Shown: one piece after another, positions 49,753 to 59,856 of the stretch
Position numbering within the stretch: position 1 is the stretch's first letter
Layout: each line of letters starts with the position of its first letter
Source of the DNA: Acinetobacter kyonggiensis
GTDB taxonomy: Bacteria; Pseudomonadota; Gammaproteobacteria; Pseudomonadales; Moraxellaceae
Reading direction: 5' to 3'
DNA length: 64,000 nt
NCBI RefSeq assembly: GCF_900107285.1
Contig: NZ_FNPK01000007.1
Coordinates: forward strand, 1 to 64,000
Program-made: the position numbers and the translations under genes
The notes under the pieces: generated by a model
Database searches by the model: none
Seen by the model: only the letters and a program-made list of their open reading frames with translations
Told to the model about the DNA's origin: nothing

Positions 49753-51213
49753 ATGACTCAAAGTTGGAATACAGGATTGAAAAAGTCTTGTTTAGCCAGT
49801 GTAATTGCTGTTTTGATGAGCCAATCAGTTTATGCGCTTGAATCTTTGTCAGATGATCACCTTGCAGACACAACGGGTGAGGGTATGGCACTATTACCTG
49901 AAAATTTCAAAATGGTTTTTCAGGGTGCCAATGATTTATCGACCGCCTCAAGTTATGGTGTTTTAACCGATTCTTCCGCCTTACTCCAAGCATCGAAAAA
50001 AGATACTGGTTTTATACGTATTATTCCGACTGGTGAAAATTATGCCAACCTCACATTAACAGCCGCTCAAGCCGCAGCGAAAAGAACCAAAGCAGATATT
50101 TTTATTTATGGTTTAGCGCTGTCTGCGAGTAATAATAATTTAAACCAGCGTTTTAGTAATGTTGGTTTTAACTGGGGAAGTTCTATTAATCCTTGGTTAT
50201 TTCGTGCAGGTACAGCAAATAATATTCAACAATTTTCGAGTAGTAATGCTGCGGGAGATATCAGTTATTTAGCTTTAGAAGCACCGTTAGCTCAAGTCAC
50301 TGCAGACGAAAGCGATAATAATATTAAGTTAGGTTTCTGGTTAGATGCATTTTCGCGTAGTTGGAACTCAAGTAATGCCATTAATCCGATTACAGGCGCG
50401 CCAGTCGCAAAACCAGTCGCGGGTGATCCTAGCAATGATATTGATTTAGACAAAAATCAGCGTTTAAGATTACAGTATGTCGCAAATGGGCTAAGTTTGA
50501 GTGGTTCACAAATACGACTTTTCCAAACTATGCCATCAACAACAGCTCAACATAATCAAACTCTGGGAATGGCCAGTGTTTTACGTTTGAATACCAATGA
50601 TGATCCTGCAAACCTAAAATTTACTGATGCAGGTTTAGATGCAAAAGCCATTCGCCTAAGTACAGCAACGACAAATGATGGAACATATTCGACGCCCGCA
50701 TTACAACAAAATTCAGAGGCCCCTTTATTTAATGATAAAGAAGGCATGTATTTATATAGTCCGAATATTAATTTGGTTTTAGGAAATATGTATCAGCCCT
50801 TTGTATTGGGGTCTGAAGGCAATAATATTATTTTAGAAGTTACCCGTATACCAAATGTCCCTAATATTTATAAGAAAATTTATACAAATTATGATGTGCC
50901 TTATAGCAGTTTATCTGCGGCCAGTGAGTATCAAGGGTCTACTTGTAATGTCTACGTTTGTGGGTTTAATACTTCTTCACTGACCTCTGGCTCAAGCACC
51001 ATTAACTATCAAGGAAATAATGCAACGCATAGTAGTATTTCTATTGGGAGTGTAACCCGTGATCCCACCACTAACTTGTTAAAAGCCAATACTGGAGCAG
51101 ATGCCACAGGCGTTGTATTTAGAAGCCCTACAGGAACGGCAGTGAACTTGGGTTCTGTTGTAATAGATGGTGTGTTGATTCAACATCTTAAGTTTAAAAC
51201 TACAGGTTTATAG
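49753..51213 (+). CDS. Exported beta-rich surface protein 1 of a four-gene operon
   Basis: 486 residues from ATG 49753 (AGGAAGG upstream; GTG 49750 is too close to it). Sec signal peptide ending SQSVYA, then the shared motif ESLSDDHLADTTGEGMALL. The rest is polar, rich in Ser/Asn/Thr/Ala with many predicted strands and one close Cys pair (CNVYVC). It resembles the Fil/DUF6160-type proteins of Acinetobacter and Pseudomonas, whose mature N-termini have L-D-D-x-x-L-S-x-V-T-G-Q; I recognise the motif, not the whole family. It ends 9 bp before the next gene. Likely outer-membrane or extracellular; function unknown. Confidence 0.72.
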   Translation: MTQSWNTGLKKSCLASVIAVLMSQSVYALESLSDDHLADTTGEGMALLPENFKMVFQGANDLSTASSYGVLTDSSALLQASKKDTGFIRIIPTGENYANLTLTAAQAAAKRTKADIFIYGLALSASNNNLNQRFSNVGFNWGSSINPWLFRAGTANNIQQFSSSNAAGDISYLALEAPLAQVTADESDNNIKLGFWLDAFSRSWNSSNAINPITGAPVAKPVAGDPSNDIDLDKNQRLRLQYVANGLSLSGSQIRLFQTMPSTTAQHNQTLGMASVLRLNTNDDPANLKFTDAGLDAKAIRLSTATTNDGTYSTPALQQNSEAPLFNDKEGMYLYSPNINLVLGNMYQPFVLGSEGNNIILEVTRIPNVPNIYKKIYTNYDVPYSSLSAASEYQGSTCNVYVCGFNTSSLTSGSSTINYQGNNATHSSISIGSVTRDPTTNLLKANTGADATGVVFRSPTGTAVNLGSVVIDGVLIQHLKFKTTGL

Positions 51214-51222
51214 GAAATTGAA

Positions 51223-51900
51223 ATGTTAAATAAAATAGCTATTTCTGTTGCTTTATTACTTACTTGTACGGTTCACGCAGAATTGGTCGGTCTCGATAAT
51301 GCAGAATTGTTAGATGTGACTGGGCAGGGCGGTGCAGATTTGAGTTGGACATTGTCTTTAAACCATCAATATGCGAATGATATGAGTAAAAAAGATATTT
51401 CTAATCTTGCGCTTATTAATGCAGGAAATATCACTGGTGCATATTATCAGTATGATTGTGTAGCTAATGTTTTATGTCGTTTTGCCTTCTCTCCAAATAA
51501 TCATATTGAAAAAGTGAATGGTGTAGACAATAAGAAATGGTTAGTCTTTAAGCAAATCCAAGGCACGATTCAAATTGATAAATTTTCTTTAGATGGTTCT
51601 ACCATTATTAATAAAGATGGTAATCCACAAACGGCGATGAACCTGACATTTTATGATGATAAGCCATTAAAAATACGTAATTTAGGTTTTTCCAGTTTAG
51701 CTGTTGAAAGTAATGGTGAAGAGGGTTATTTAAATAAAAATACCTATACCACCTATAACAATGGAAATGCAGTCCCTAGTTTTGACCAAGGTGCTGAAAC
51801 AGGATTTATGGGGGTGAATGTGCATGGGAATTTGCATATGTCAGGTAATTTGAAAATCTTTAGTTATAACTGTGCAGGAACAACAAGCAGCCGTTGCTAA
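51223..51900 (+). CDS. Exported surface protein 2 of the four-gene operon
   Basis: 225 residues. Signal peptide ends TVHA; the mature start reads ELVGLDNAELLDVTGQGGADLSW, the same motif as its neighbours. Two Cys pairs, CVANVLC and the C-terminal CAGTTSSRC, which ends at the last residue. The body looks beta-rich and has no known enzymatic motif. It is half the size of protein 1 and could be a minor subunit. It lies 9 bp after gene 1 and 30 bp before gene 3. No function assigned. Confidence 0.7.
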   Translation: MLNKIAISVALLLTCTVHAELVGLDNAELLDVTGQGGADLSWTLSLNHQYANDMSKKDISNLALINAGNITGAYYQYDCVANVLCRFAFSPNNHIEKVNGVDNKKWLVFKQIQGTIQIDKFSLDGSTIINKDGNPQTAMNLTFYDDKPLKIRNLGFSSLAVESNGEEGYLNKNTYTTYNNGNAVPSFDQGAETGFMGVNVHGNLHMSGNLKIFSYNCAGTTSSRC

Positions 51901-51930
51901 ATAAAATTTTCAAAAAATAAGGATGTTAAA

Positions 51931-54210
51931 ATGAAAAAAATAACAAAATTAAAGTTACTTACCGTATGTATTTTTTTAGCACAACATAGCCATGCATTAG
52001 AGCAATTAAATGATTCTTCACTGAGTACTGTTACAGGACAAGATGGAATATCCATTACTCATGAGGTGTCTAAGGTCACTGTTGATCAAGTCAATTGGAT
52101 AGATTATAGCAATACTGGCAGTATGAAATTAGGGCTTCATAATGTTGAAGTGAAAGGCTTAGATAACAGTACCATTAAAAGTACCCTTGATTTTGATGTC
52201 GGAAAAACAGACCGTGGTGCGGGTATCCGAATTCAAGCCAGTATTTCACCCTTTCAAGCAACGATTGAAAAATTGATGTTACTGTGTGGAGCGGCTGACT
52301 GTACCACTGCTTCACAAAATTTAGGCTCATTAAGTCTTTCAACGATTTCGCCTTTACAGATTTATCTGCAAACTTCTGCTGGTTTGTTTAATCGTGATGA
52401 AATAGCACATTTAGATTTCCAATTGCAAAATGCCAGTATTGGTTATGGTTTAAATGGGCAATCGTTAACCTTAAAAGATTTCAATTTCAATTTTTCTGCT
52501 GATGGTTATTTGTATCTAGACCAAGATGAGGGAATTGCTTTAACCACAAAAAGTAAAGATGGTCAAACGGATCATATTGTAAATTTAGCTCGGGTAACGG
52601 ACTTAACGGATGTTGATTCAAGTCGGACGGGGGCAAAAAATCCTGGTGTAAATATTGATTTACGTTATGGATCAGATCCTAGCAATCAGAAAAATATCAT
52701 TCGTATGGGGGCATCGGGTGCTGTTACCAACGGTAAAGTCTTTTTTAATGCAAATCAGGCAGGTCTTGCGGAATTTAACTCTGTTAATCGGGAATCAGCA
52801 AATCTCACAGAAACCACAAAAACAGCGACAGGTTATGAGTTTGCGGGTGCTGGTGGTCTACATATGGGCGTTTCTGCCGACTTTACGCGAAAAGGAAATG
52901 CTTTATTAGGGGTTAATGATAATCCTACGACTTTAGAAATTGGACATACTGGGCATGGAAGTTATGCCGTTGAGTTCTCGAACTTATCACCTTTAACCAT
53001 CCGTAATTCGACTGTTGTTTCAGACCTGAATACGCGTAATGCATATATTGATTTTGGTGATCTTTATATCAATACAGCACAAGTCAAAACCTTGAGCTTT
53101 ATTGTTAATGAGAATGTCAAAAAAGTGCTTGGTGCTGCGAGTACAGATTTAAAATATGATATGGTGCCAGTAGATAAGGGGCAGAATGTCGCTTTAATTG
53201 CCATTCGTGGCATGGATTTTCAAGCAATTGCACGTAAGGCCCGTTTTATTTCTGATAACTCAATTGCTGAAATTACAAGTTCATCTGGGGAATGGGGGAT
53301 TGGCTTACCTATCTTTAATTTAAATGCAAATTTAGCATTATTTGCTCAGAATTATAGCTATAACAATACGACAAAATCTGGTCTAGGTTATAATTTGGCC
53401 ATGTCGACAGAAGGCTATGGTATTGATAAAAAAACCAATGCACTTAGTACAACTTCTATTATTATTGTGGATGGGGCTCAAGGTTTACATAATGAAGAAG
53501 TGAATTATTATGCTGGCTTAAGAAATATTGATTCATATTTAAAATCAGATGGGGTTATTGGTTTTGAAAATGATGGTATTTATATTAAAGCGGATAATTT
53601 ATTATTTGCAGCAAAAGCCGAAATTGCAATAGGACAACTGCCAGGTTCTTTATATAACTGTCAGAGTGGTTCTAATAAGTGTGGTCAAGTTGTTCCAATC
53701 GATAATTTTGCCCGTAAAGATGATGTATTAAGTTCAATCGCTTTTAAACTCGATGGTAAAGGTGAATTATTTATTATTCCAGGGATGAATTCTTCAACAA
53801 CACCTGATACTAATTTTTTAAGTCTAAAAGCAAATTTTGAATTTAATCCCTTAACGACAGCAGAAAAAAATAATCAATCTGTATTGGGGAGTTATGTGAG
53901 CTTTATTACCGATGATGTGAAAAGCAATCAGTCTATTGCTTCAACAAGTGTCAATTTAAATAAAATGCAAGGTCATGTTGGTCTTGAATCAGCAATTCAG
54001 GTCAAAAAAGATACCGTGGTTTTGGATAATAAAATAAATTTCAATCATCCATCGACATTGTTGACGAAAGCGCAAATTGATGCGGGAAATGTAGGACGTG
54101 TATTCCGAGCTGAAATGGCCATGTCTCCATCAGGTAGTATGCAAAAAGTGGCTGACTTTGCGATTACAGGTGGAGCAATGCGCAGTACTTTTGGGATTAC
54201 ACCTAGATAA
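51931..54210 (+). CDS. Large exported beta-rich protein 3 of the four-gene operon
   Basis: 759 residues. Signal peptide ends HSHA; mature N-terminus LEQLNDSSLSTVTGQDGIS. The body has many short strands, an early paired-Cys loop (LCGAADC) and another (CQSGSNKC). After the first loop it repeats the protein 4 pattern Lx(S)LS (GSLSLSTIS). Resembles long secreted or outer-membrane proteins of the Fil/DUF6160 type. The region between about 250 and 500 is Asn/Ser rich. Start is clear (aaggatg upstream). No enzymatic motif; function unknown. Confidence 0.72.
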   Translation: MKKITKLKLLTVCIFLAQHSHALEQLNDSSLSTVTGQDGISITHEVSKVTVDQVNWIDYSNTGSMKLGLHNVEVKGLDNSTIKSTLDFDVGKTDRGAGIRIQASISPFQATIEKLMLLCGAADCTTASQNLGSLSLSTISPLQIYLQTSAGLFNRDEIAHLDFQLQNASIGYGLNGQSLTLKDFNFNFSADGYLYLDQDEGIALTTKSKDGQTDHIVNLARVTDLTDVDSSRTGAKNPGVNIDLRYGSDPSNQKNIIRMGASGAVTNGKVFFNANQAGLAEFNSVNRESANLTETTKTATGYEFAGAGGLHMGVSADFTRKGNALLGVNDNPTTLEIGHTGHGSYAVEFSNLSPLTIRNSTVVSDLNTRNAYIDFGDLYINTAQVKTLSFIVNENVKKVLGAASTDLKYDMVPVDKGQNVALIAIRGMDFQAIARKARFISDNSIAEITSSSGEWGIGLPIFNLNANLALFAQNYSYNNTTKSGLGYNLAMSTEGYGIDKKTNALSTTSIIIVDGAQGLHNEEVNYYAGLRNIDSYLKSDGVIGFENDGIYIKADNLLFAAKAEIAIGQLPGSLYNCQSGSNKCGQVVPIDNFARKDDVLSSIAFKLDGKGELFIIPGMNSSTTPDTNFLSLKANFEFNPLTTAEKNNQSVLGSYVSFITDDVKSNQSIASTSVNLNKMQGHVGLESAIQVKKDTVVLDNKINFNHPSTLLTKAQIDAGNVGRVFRAEMAMSPSGSMQKVADFAITGGAMRSTFGITPR

Positions 54211-54234
54211 ATCATTATAATACAGGGAAATATA

Positions 54235-55563
54235 ATGAAAAAAACAATAATAGCAAGCATGGCTGCTTCAGCTTTCAGTTTAACCACAATGACCTATGCG
54301 ATGACAAGTTTGGATGATCAAGCACTATCAAAAGTGGATGGCCAAGCTTTATTGAATTTGGAATATTTGCAGGGTAGCAATCAAACTGATGCCTTAGGCG
54401 TAAATTACAACCAATCCAATATTGGATTTTATAAATTAGGTTTAAATGCTGAAATGGAGCTGAATGCGAATATTAAAAAGCTTCAGCTCGGTTGTGGCGG
54501 GAGCAATGGTGCGGGAAAATGCGATATTGATATTGATAATCTTTCATTGAGCGGATTGCCTGCAAATGCAAACTATACTTCAGATGAGCGAGCTGCGACT
54601 TCAGCAAAAATTACCAATCCCTTTATTCAGTTTGCGATCAAGAATCCAACTTCTGCTGCCAGCCGTGAGGTTTTAGGCTTTCGGGTCAGTGCTGAAAAAA
54701 TTTCAGGATTAATGACTCTTGGTACTGAAAATAGTGCGACACCGAATGGTTTAAATAGTTTTAGTGGTTATATGAAAACCAAAGCGGCTTCAGGCATAGC
54801 TGTAACGGCTGAGAGAACGATGAGTTATTCTGATGTTAATCAGTCTATCAATGGAATTGTACAGGGGCGATTATTCGGTAGTAGCTCTGGAACAACATGT
54901 CAGTCTGGCTTTCTTGATCCATGTTATAACATTAATTATTCATCAAATGATTATAATTTAACTTTATCTTCTACTTCAGCTCCTTTTACCATTGGTTCTA
55001 CCATTGTTTCAGGAACTCGGATGACAGATGTCATGCTTAAAGGAAGTGGAACAGTGGGGCAAATTAACTTCAGTGGAGACCTTACGGCAACAGTTGCAGG
55101 TTTTCTGAATTTAGATAAAACAGTAACAGGTAATATTACCGGTTTAAAAACGGATATTACCGTCAATCAGAGTTTGGGCTTAATTCATGCGCTGTATTTA
55201 AATAACCCTGCATCTTTATCGTTGCAGTCACAAAGTATTTTATGGTCAGGTGCTGCGGTTGGGGCGAATAAGGGTTGGTGGTTGGCGATGGAGGATGAGG
55301 TAGAGCTTGGGAGTTTAAGCCCAACCACACAGGTTGCAATTACCAATCAAGTGTTGCAGCAGACCATTGCAGGAATTAGTAAGGATTTGACAGATAATCC
55401 ACGTAACTGTGGAAATTTATTAACTGGATGTGTAGGAGGGAGTTCATTGGTAGTAGGAAATGTACCAATGAATTCGACGACATTAGATTTTCCCTTAACC
55501 AATTTGACCCTGCAAGGACAAAATTTTCGACCAAACTGCTATGGTGGTGTGAAATTTTGCTAA
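54235..55563 (+). CDS. Exported surface protein 4 of the four-gene operon
   Basis: 442 residues. Signal peptide ends MTYA; mature start MTSLDDQALSKVDGQALLNLE. Cys pairs CGGSNGAGKC, CQSGFLDPC, CGNLLTGC and a C-terminal CYGGVKFC that ends at the last residue, like protein 2. It is followed by a bidirectional terminator shared with proS. AGGGAAAT lies before the ATG. Beta-rich, likely secreted or at the outer membrane; function unknown. Confidence 0.72.
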   Translation: MKKTIIASMAASAFSLTTMTYAMTSLDDQALSKVDGQALLNLEYLQGSNQTDALGVNYNQSNIGFYKLGLNAEMELNANIKKLQLGCGGSNGAGKCDIDIDNLSLSGLPANANYTSDERAATSAKITNPFIQFAIKNPTSAASREVLGFRVSAEKISGLMTLGTENSATPNGLNSFSGYMKTKAASGIAVTAERTMSYSDVNQSINGIVQGRLFGSSSGTTCQSGFLDPCYNINYSSNDYNLTLSSTSAPFTIGSTIVSGTRMTDVMLKGSGTVGQINFSGDLTATVAGFLNLDKTVTGNITGLKTDITVNQSLGLIHALYLNNPASLSLQSQSILWSGAAVGANKGWWLAMEDEVELGSLSPTTQVAITNQVLQQTIAGISKDLTDNPRNCGNLLTGCVGGSSLVVGNVPMNSTTLDFPLTNLTLQGQNFRPNCYGGVKFC

Positions 55564-55596
55564 GTCTATTCCGTGCTGAAATAGATATAAAAAAAT

Positions 55597-55617
55597 CCCG
55601 CATAATGCGGGCTTTTT
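55597..55617. terminator. Bidirectional terminator between the surface-protein operon and proS
   Basis: CCCGCAT (55597-55603) and ATGCGGG (55605-55611), with A before and T after. It serves both the plus-strand operon and the minus-strand proS. Confidence 0.88.
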
Positions 55618-55629
55618 TATATTAAAGAA

Positions 55630-57345
55630 TTATTTGGCAATTTTAGCTAAAAGTTCTTCTTTATTAATATTTACAGACTCAGCATCAGTACGACCTTTGT
55701 ATTCAAAAGTGCCTGCATCCAAGCCTTTCTCACCAATCACAATACGGTGTGGAATACCAGTCAATTCTAAATCAGAGAATTTAACCCCTGGGCGTTCGTT
55801 ACGATCATCCAAAATAACGTCATAACCAGCAGCTTGTAATTCTGCATATAGTGCTTCAGCAGCTTCTACCGTACGTGGTGATTTATGGGCATTCATCGGT
55901 ACAATGGCAACGTCAAAAGGTGCAATAGCAGTAGGCCAAATAATACCTTTGTCATCGAAGTTTTGTTCAATAGCAGAAGCAACCACACGTGTTACCCCAA
56001 TACCATAACAACCCATAGTCACAACCAGCGGTTTGCCATCTTCACCTAACACTTTACAGTTGAGTGCTTCAGAGTACTTTTGACCCAATTGGAAGATGTG
56101 ACCCACTTCGATACCCCGTTTAATTTGCAGTGTGCCTTGACCATCTGGAGATGGATCGCCTTCAACCACATTACGTAAGTCATAAACTTCAGTAAATTGC
56201 GCGTCGCGTTCCCAGTTTACGCCAGTCGCATGTTTGTCTGCTTGGTTTGCTCCAGCAACGAAGTCTGAAAGTACCGATGCTGCACGGTCAACGATCACCG
56301 TTAAGCCTTGTTCAACTAAACCTTGTGGGCCAATGAAGCCAGTCACTAAACCAAGTGCAGCAATTTGTTCTTCTGTTGCAAAAGTGAGAGGTGAGGCAAT
56401 TACAGCATGTTTTTCAGCTTTAATTTCGTTTAATTCGTGGTCGCCGCGAAGGAATAAAGCAACCACAGGTACATGACCTTTTTCATCTGCTACGCCTTGA
56501 ACCAAGAGTGCTTTTACTGAATCTTTTGCATCTGATTTTAGGAATGCAGAGACATCAGCAATGGTTTTTTGATTTGGTGTATCGACCAGTGTTAATTCTT
56601 GCGTTGCTGCTGCACGTGTGCCAACCAGAACTGCTTCAGCCATTTCGACATTAGCTGCATAATCAGATTCTGTTGAGAACGCAATATCATCTTCACCACT
56701 TGAAGCTAAGACATGGAACTCATGTGAACCAGAACCACCAATTGAACCTGTATCCGCTTGTACTGGGCGGAAGTTCAAACCTAAACGAGTAAAGATACGG
56801 CAATAGGTATCGTACATCACGTCATAGGTTTCTTGTAATGATGCTTGATCGACATGGAATGAGTAAGCATCTTTCATGATGAATTCGCGTGAGCGCATAA
56901 CACCAAAACGTGGACGAATTTCATCGCGGAATTTGGTTTGAATTTGGTAGAAGTTGATCGGAAGTTGTTTGTAACTTTTCAGCTCATTACGCGCAAGATC
57001 GGTAATCACTTCTTCATGCGTAGGGCCAAGGACAAAGTCATTGTTATGACGGTCTTTAAAACGTAGTAGTTCTGGACCATATTGCACAAAACGACCTGAT
57101 TCTTCCCAAAGGCTTGACGGTTGAGTCACTGGCATGAAGACTTCAAGTGATCCTGCACGGTTCATTTCTTCACGTACAATCGCTTCCACTTTATTTAGCA
57201 CACGTACGCCCATCGGCAACCAAGTGTATAAACCCGAAGCCAATTTACGAATCATTCCCGCACGTAACATGAGCTGATGTGAAATAACTTCAGCATCGTT
57301 TGGGGTTTCTCTTAACGTAGCAAACAAAAAGCGACTCGCGCGCAT
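55630..57345 (-). CDS. proS: Prolyl-tRNA synthetase
   Basis: 571-residue class II aminoacyl-tRNA synthetase, bacterial type with an editing insertion domain (about 225-400, [20 protein letters not shown]) between motifs 2 and 3. Motif 2 lies around [21 protein letters not shown], motif 3 near [17 protein letters not shown], and the C-terminal anticodon-binding domain starts at [12 protein letters not shown]. Length is standard. Essential gene; no regulatory leader was recognised upstream. Confidence 0.98.
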   Translation of the reverse strand: MRASRFLFATLRETPNDAEVISHQLMLRAGMIRKLASGLYTWLPMGVRVLNKVEAIVREEMNRAGSLEVFMPVTQPSSLWEESGRFVQYGPELLRFKDRHNNDFVLGPTHEEVITDLARNELKSYKQLPINFYQIQTKFRDEIRPRFGVMRSREFIMKDAYSFHVDQASLQETYDVMYDTYCRIFTRLGLNFRPVQADTGSIGGSGSHEFHVLASSGEDDIAFSTESDYAANVEMAEAVLVGTRAAATQELTLVDTPNQKTIADVSAFLKSDAKDSVKALLVQGVADEKGHVPVVALFLRGDHELNEIKAEKHAVIASPLTFATEEQIAALGLVTGFIGPQGLVEQGLTVIVDRAASVLSDFVAGANQADKHATGVNWERDAQFTEVYDLRNVVEGDPSPDGQGTLQIKRGIEVGHIFQLGQKYSEALNCKVLGEDGKPLVVTMGCYGIGVTRVVASAIEQNFDDKGIIWPTAIAPFDVAIVPMNAHKSPRTVEAAEALYAELQAAGYDVILDDRNERPGVKFSDLELTGIPHRIVIGEKGLDAGTFEYKGRTDAESVNINKEELLAKIAK

Positions 57346-58155
57346 GAAAACTGTCCTAAAAATATAAGCATGAAAGCCAGATTATACGATAAAAAAATGA
57401 GGTGAACATTTCATAATGTCGCCTAGCTGCAAATTAACTCGTGAAACACGCTGTGAAATTGAGGCACTATTGACGTTTTTGAGGTTATCTCAGTGAATAG
57501 AGAGCATAGGCATAACCGCTAAAGATGGGGTATTTAGATGTCATTACATCACTAATGACAGCATGTGCTTAGGGTGCTTTTTTTAATATCTTCACTTTAA
57601 TCTAATGTCAGTGAAATCATCCCTATCAGTATGGCACTGCTGGTCATTTAAATAGGGTGTAAACGGATTTTGCCTATGAAAATGACTGCATTAATCTGTT
57701 CAAATTATTGATTTATATTTTTAAACATTGATTAGTGAGTTTGTATTGGGGTTGAGTAATCGAAAATAAATCCATAGTTGAGTTAAGTCGAAATAAGGTG
57801 AGGGATTTAATCAGTGATAGGGACGGGGCTATAAACGCAGTAGGGTTAAAAACAGAGCAACAAAGGGTAGTATGGTAGTTAATATAGTAAGTTCAAATTT
57901 TTAGACCCATCTGGTATCACCCTAACTTGACCTTGATTCAGCATAGTATATGAACGATATTTTCTTTATACACCGTAATTGTAGCATCACTCAGCTATCC
58001 ATGGCTGAGTGAGAGTCAACACCTGTACATGTTGATGATGAAACCCAAAATAAAGCTCAATGGATCAAGCGGGGAAGTGAGGGGATCAAGTTAGTAAGTG
58101 CAGTCGAATGAAAAGGTTCTAAAAAAGAGTAAGCTGAGCCATCCTACGAAGTCAT
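57346..58155. other. 810-bp region without an intact gene
   Basis: Contains a short open frame at 57416-57496 (possible transposase remnant, listed separately), a hairpin ACTCAGC...GCTGAGT near 57992, and the presumed proS promoter region near 57346-57400. No tRNA. Base composition is less AT-extreme than neighbouring spacers, which fits decayed coding DNA. Confidence 0.45.
57416..57496 (+). pseudogene. Possible IS30-type transposase N-terminal remnant
   Basis: 26 codons reading SCKLTRETRCEIEALLTFLRL then a stop, resembling the start of IS30-type transposases (KLT.E.R.QIEALL). The frame continues after the stop with IESIGITAK, where such proteins have IA..IG. Short and uncertain; no inverted repeats were found. 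Confidence 0.25.
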
Positions 58156-58749
58156 TTATTCAAGTGTTTTTAAACGCGCGATAATATTGTCGTACTCTGC
58201 TTGAGTATTGCGATAGTTCGTTTGTAATGAATTAATAGTTTTCTTTTTTTCTACAATATTTTTTTGGTTGTAATCTAAGTTATTTTTTAAGGCAATCGGA
58301 GTGTTTTCAGCTTTACGCAAATATTCCATTTGTTGGCGTTTAAAGTAGATTCGATCATTTTGTAGTTGTTTTAACTGATCTTGTTGAAAGGCAAGTTGTT
58401 TTTTTATATACAGCAATGCATCATCGCGCTTTTTAATGGCGACTTGACTGTTGGTATAGGCTTTTTTAAGTTTTAAGTCTGCTGATTTTTGTTGTGCTTG
58501 TGCGGCACGCAAGGGGGCCTTTTTTACATCGGCCTCACTATTGTAAGCACGATTACGCTGAATCACTTGCATGTTTTGATCTAAGGCTTCATAACCATGG
58601 CGAATATGATTTGGTGTTACATTTGTACTAATATTGGCTACGCCTTTAGTATCATAGTAACGATACCATGTTGCTTTAAGTGGAGTTTGAGCACAAATAG
58701 ATGTAGATTGAAAAATCATTAAAAATAGAAAAATGAATTTTCTAGTCAT
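58156..58749 (-). CDS. Secreted coiled-coil protein with DUF4124-like N-terminus
   Basis: 197 residues from ATG 58749, which gives a clean signal peptide (MTRKFIFLFLMIFQSTSICA); the longer frame from TTG 58809 would hide it. After the signal, ATWYRYYDTKGVANISTNVTP and GYEALDQNMQVIQRN fit the DUF4124 start (Y-R-Y-x-D-x-x-G). Residues 80-197 are Lys/Gln/Asn-rich and predicted to form one long coiled coil. Periplasmic; function unknown. No strong ribosome site is seen. It diverges from pilG. Confidence 0.7.
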   Translation of the reverse strand: MTRKFIFLFLMIFQSTSICAQTPLKATWYRYYDTKGVANISTNVTPNHIRHGYEALDQNMQVIQRNRAYNSEADVKKAPLRAAQAQQKSADLKLKKAYTNSQVAIKKRDDALLYIKKQLAFQQDQLKQLQNDRIYFKRQQMEYLRKAENTPIALKNNLDYNQKNIVEKKKTINSLQTNYRNTQAEYDNIIARLKTLE

Positions 58750-59075
58750 TTTTTTTTGCGCAATGAAAGCGAGTTTTTGTTTAAACTGACTTTGCACTGT
58801 ATCCCCCAATGTAATGTTAACTAAATTACTTATTTTGAAGTAATAAAATGGTATATTAGACTCAAAGTTGAGAATAAAAAACCATTCTGAATCAAAAAAA
58901 AATCGTTGGTCGATAGAAAGTGTGAAGCTGTTGTGGTAAAAGCAAGAAAATGAGTCTTTGTTTGGAAAATGGTCGTTGAAAATGCAAGTAAAGATATGTT
59001 AAAAATGTTTGCAACTTGTAATAGAACTTTCTACTCAAATTGTTTGTACACTCAAAAAATGTGAAGGGTCATTAA
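58750..59075. other. Divergent promoter region before pilG
   Basis: 326 bp between the coiled-coil gene and pilG. AT-rich with long A runs (58885-58905) and no gene. It must hold both promoters. Confidence 0.5.
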
Positions 59076-59459
59076 ATGGACGATAAATTCCAAAATCTAA
59101 AAGTTATGGTGATTGATGATTCAAAAACCATTCGTCGTACAGCAGAAACATTATTGCAGCGTGAAGGTTTTGAAGTCGTAACAGCAGTAGATGGTTTTGA
59201 AGCCTTAGCAAAAATTGCAGAAGCAAATCCTGATATTGTCTTTGTCGATATTATGATGCCTCGTTTGGATGGTTATCAAACTTGTGCATTAATCAAGAAT
59301 TCTCAAAATTATCAAAATATTCCGGTCATTATGCTATCGAGTAAAGATGGTTTATTTGATCAGGCAAAAGGTCGTGTTGTGGGGTCGGATGAATATTTAA
59401 CCAAACCCTTTAGTAAAGATGAATTATTAAACGCAATTCGAAATCACGTAACAGCATAA
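59076..59459 (+). CDS. pilG: Twitching motility response regulator PilG
   Basis: 127-residue single-domain receiver. Acidic pair DD (14-15), phospho-acceptor Asp58 (IVFVDIMMPRLDGY), Lys in LTKPFSKDELL. It is phosphorylated by the ChpA kinase and drives type IV pilus extension. It heads the pilGHIJ-chpA operon, 23 bp before the pilH start. Order and length are as in A. baylyi and Pseudomonas. Confidence 0.95.
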   Translation: MDDKFQNLKVMVIDDSKTIRRTAETLLQREGFEVVTAVDGFEALAKIAEANPDIVFVDIMMPRLDGYQTCALIKNSQNYQNIPVIMLSSKDGLFDQAKGRVVGSDEYLTKPFSKDELLNAIRNHVTA

Positions 59460-59482
59460 GTTAATTTTTATTGGGGACAAGC

Positions 59483-59851
59483 ATGTCACGTATCCTTATA
59501 GTTGATGATTCACCAACAGAAACATTCCGTTTTAAAGAAATTTTAACCAAAAATGGGTTTGAGGTTATAGAAGCGGCAAATGGTGCTGATGGTGTCACAA
59601 TGGCACAAGCGGAGTTGCCAGATCTTGTGTTAATGGATGTGGTGATGCCAGGGGTAAATGGTTTTCAAGCAACGCGTCAAATTGCACGTGGAGACACGAC
59701 AAAACACATTCCAATCGTGATTGTCAGTACCAAAGACCAAGCAACAGACCGAGTTTGGGGGAAACGTCAAGGGGCGAGTGATTATTTAACCAAGCCTGTA
59801 GACGAAAAACAATTAATTGATGTGATTAAACACCACCTCAATGCAGGATAA
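59483..59851 (+). CDS. pilH: Twitching motility response regulator PilH
   Basis: 122 residues from ATG 59483 (MSRILIVDDS; GGGGAC precedes), CheY-like. Phospho-acceptor Asp52 (LVLMDVVMPGVNGF), TKPVDEKQL. Counterpart of PilG, acting with pilus retraction or as phosphate sink. 5 bp before pilI. Confidence 0.95.
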   Translation: MSRILIVDDSPTETFRFKEILTKNGFEVIEAANGADGVTMAQAELPDLVLMDVVMPGVNGFQATRQIARGDTTKHIPIVIVSTKDQATDRVWGKRQGASDYLTKPVDEKQLIDVIKHHLNAG

Positions 59852-59856
59852 GCTCT

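Noticed and set aside
49753..55563. Mature N-termini with V-x-G-Q/G as double-glycine bacteriocin leaders
   Set aside because: Each motif follows a normal Sec signal peptide and precedes a large protein, and no peptidase-ABC transporter or immunity gene is nearby.
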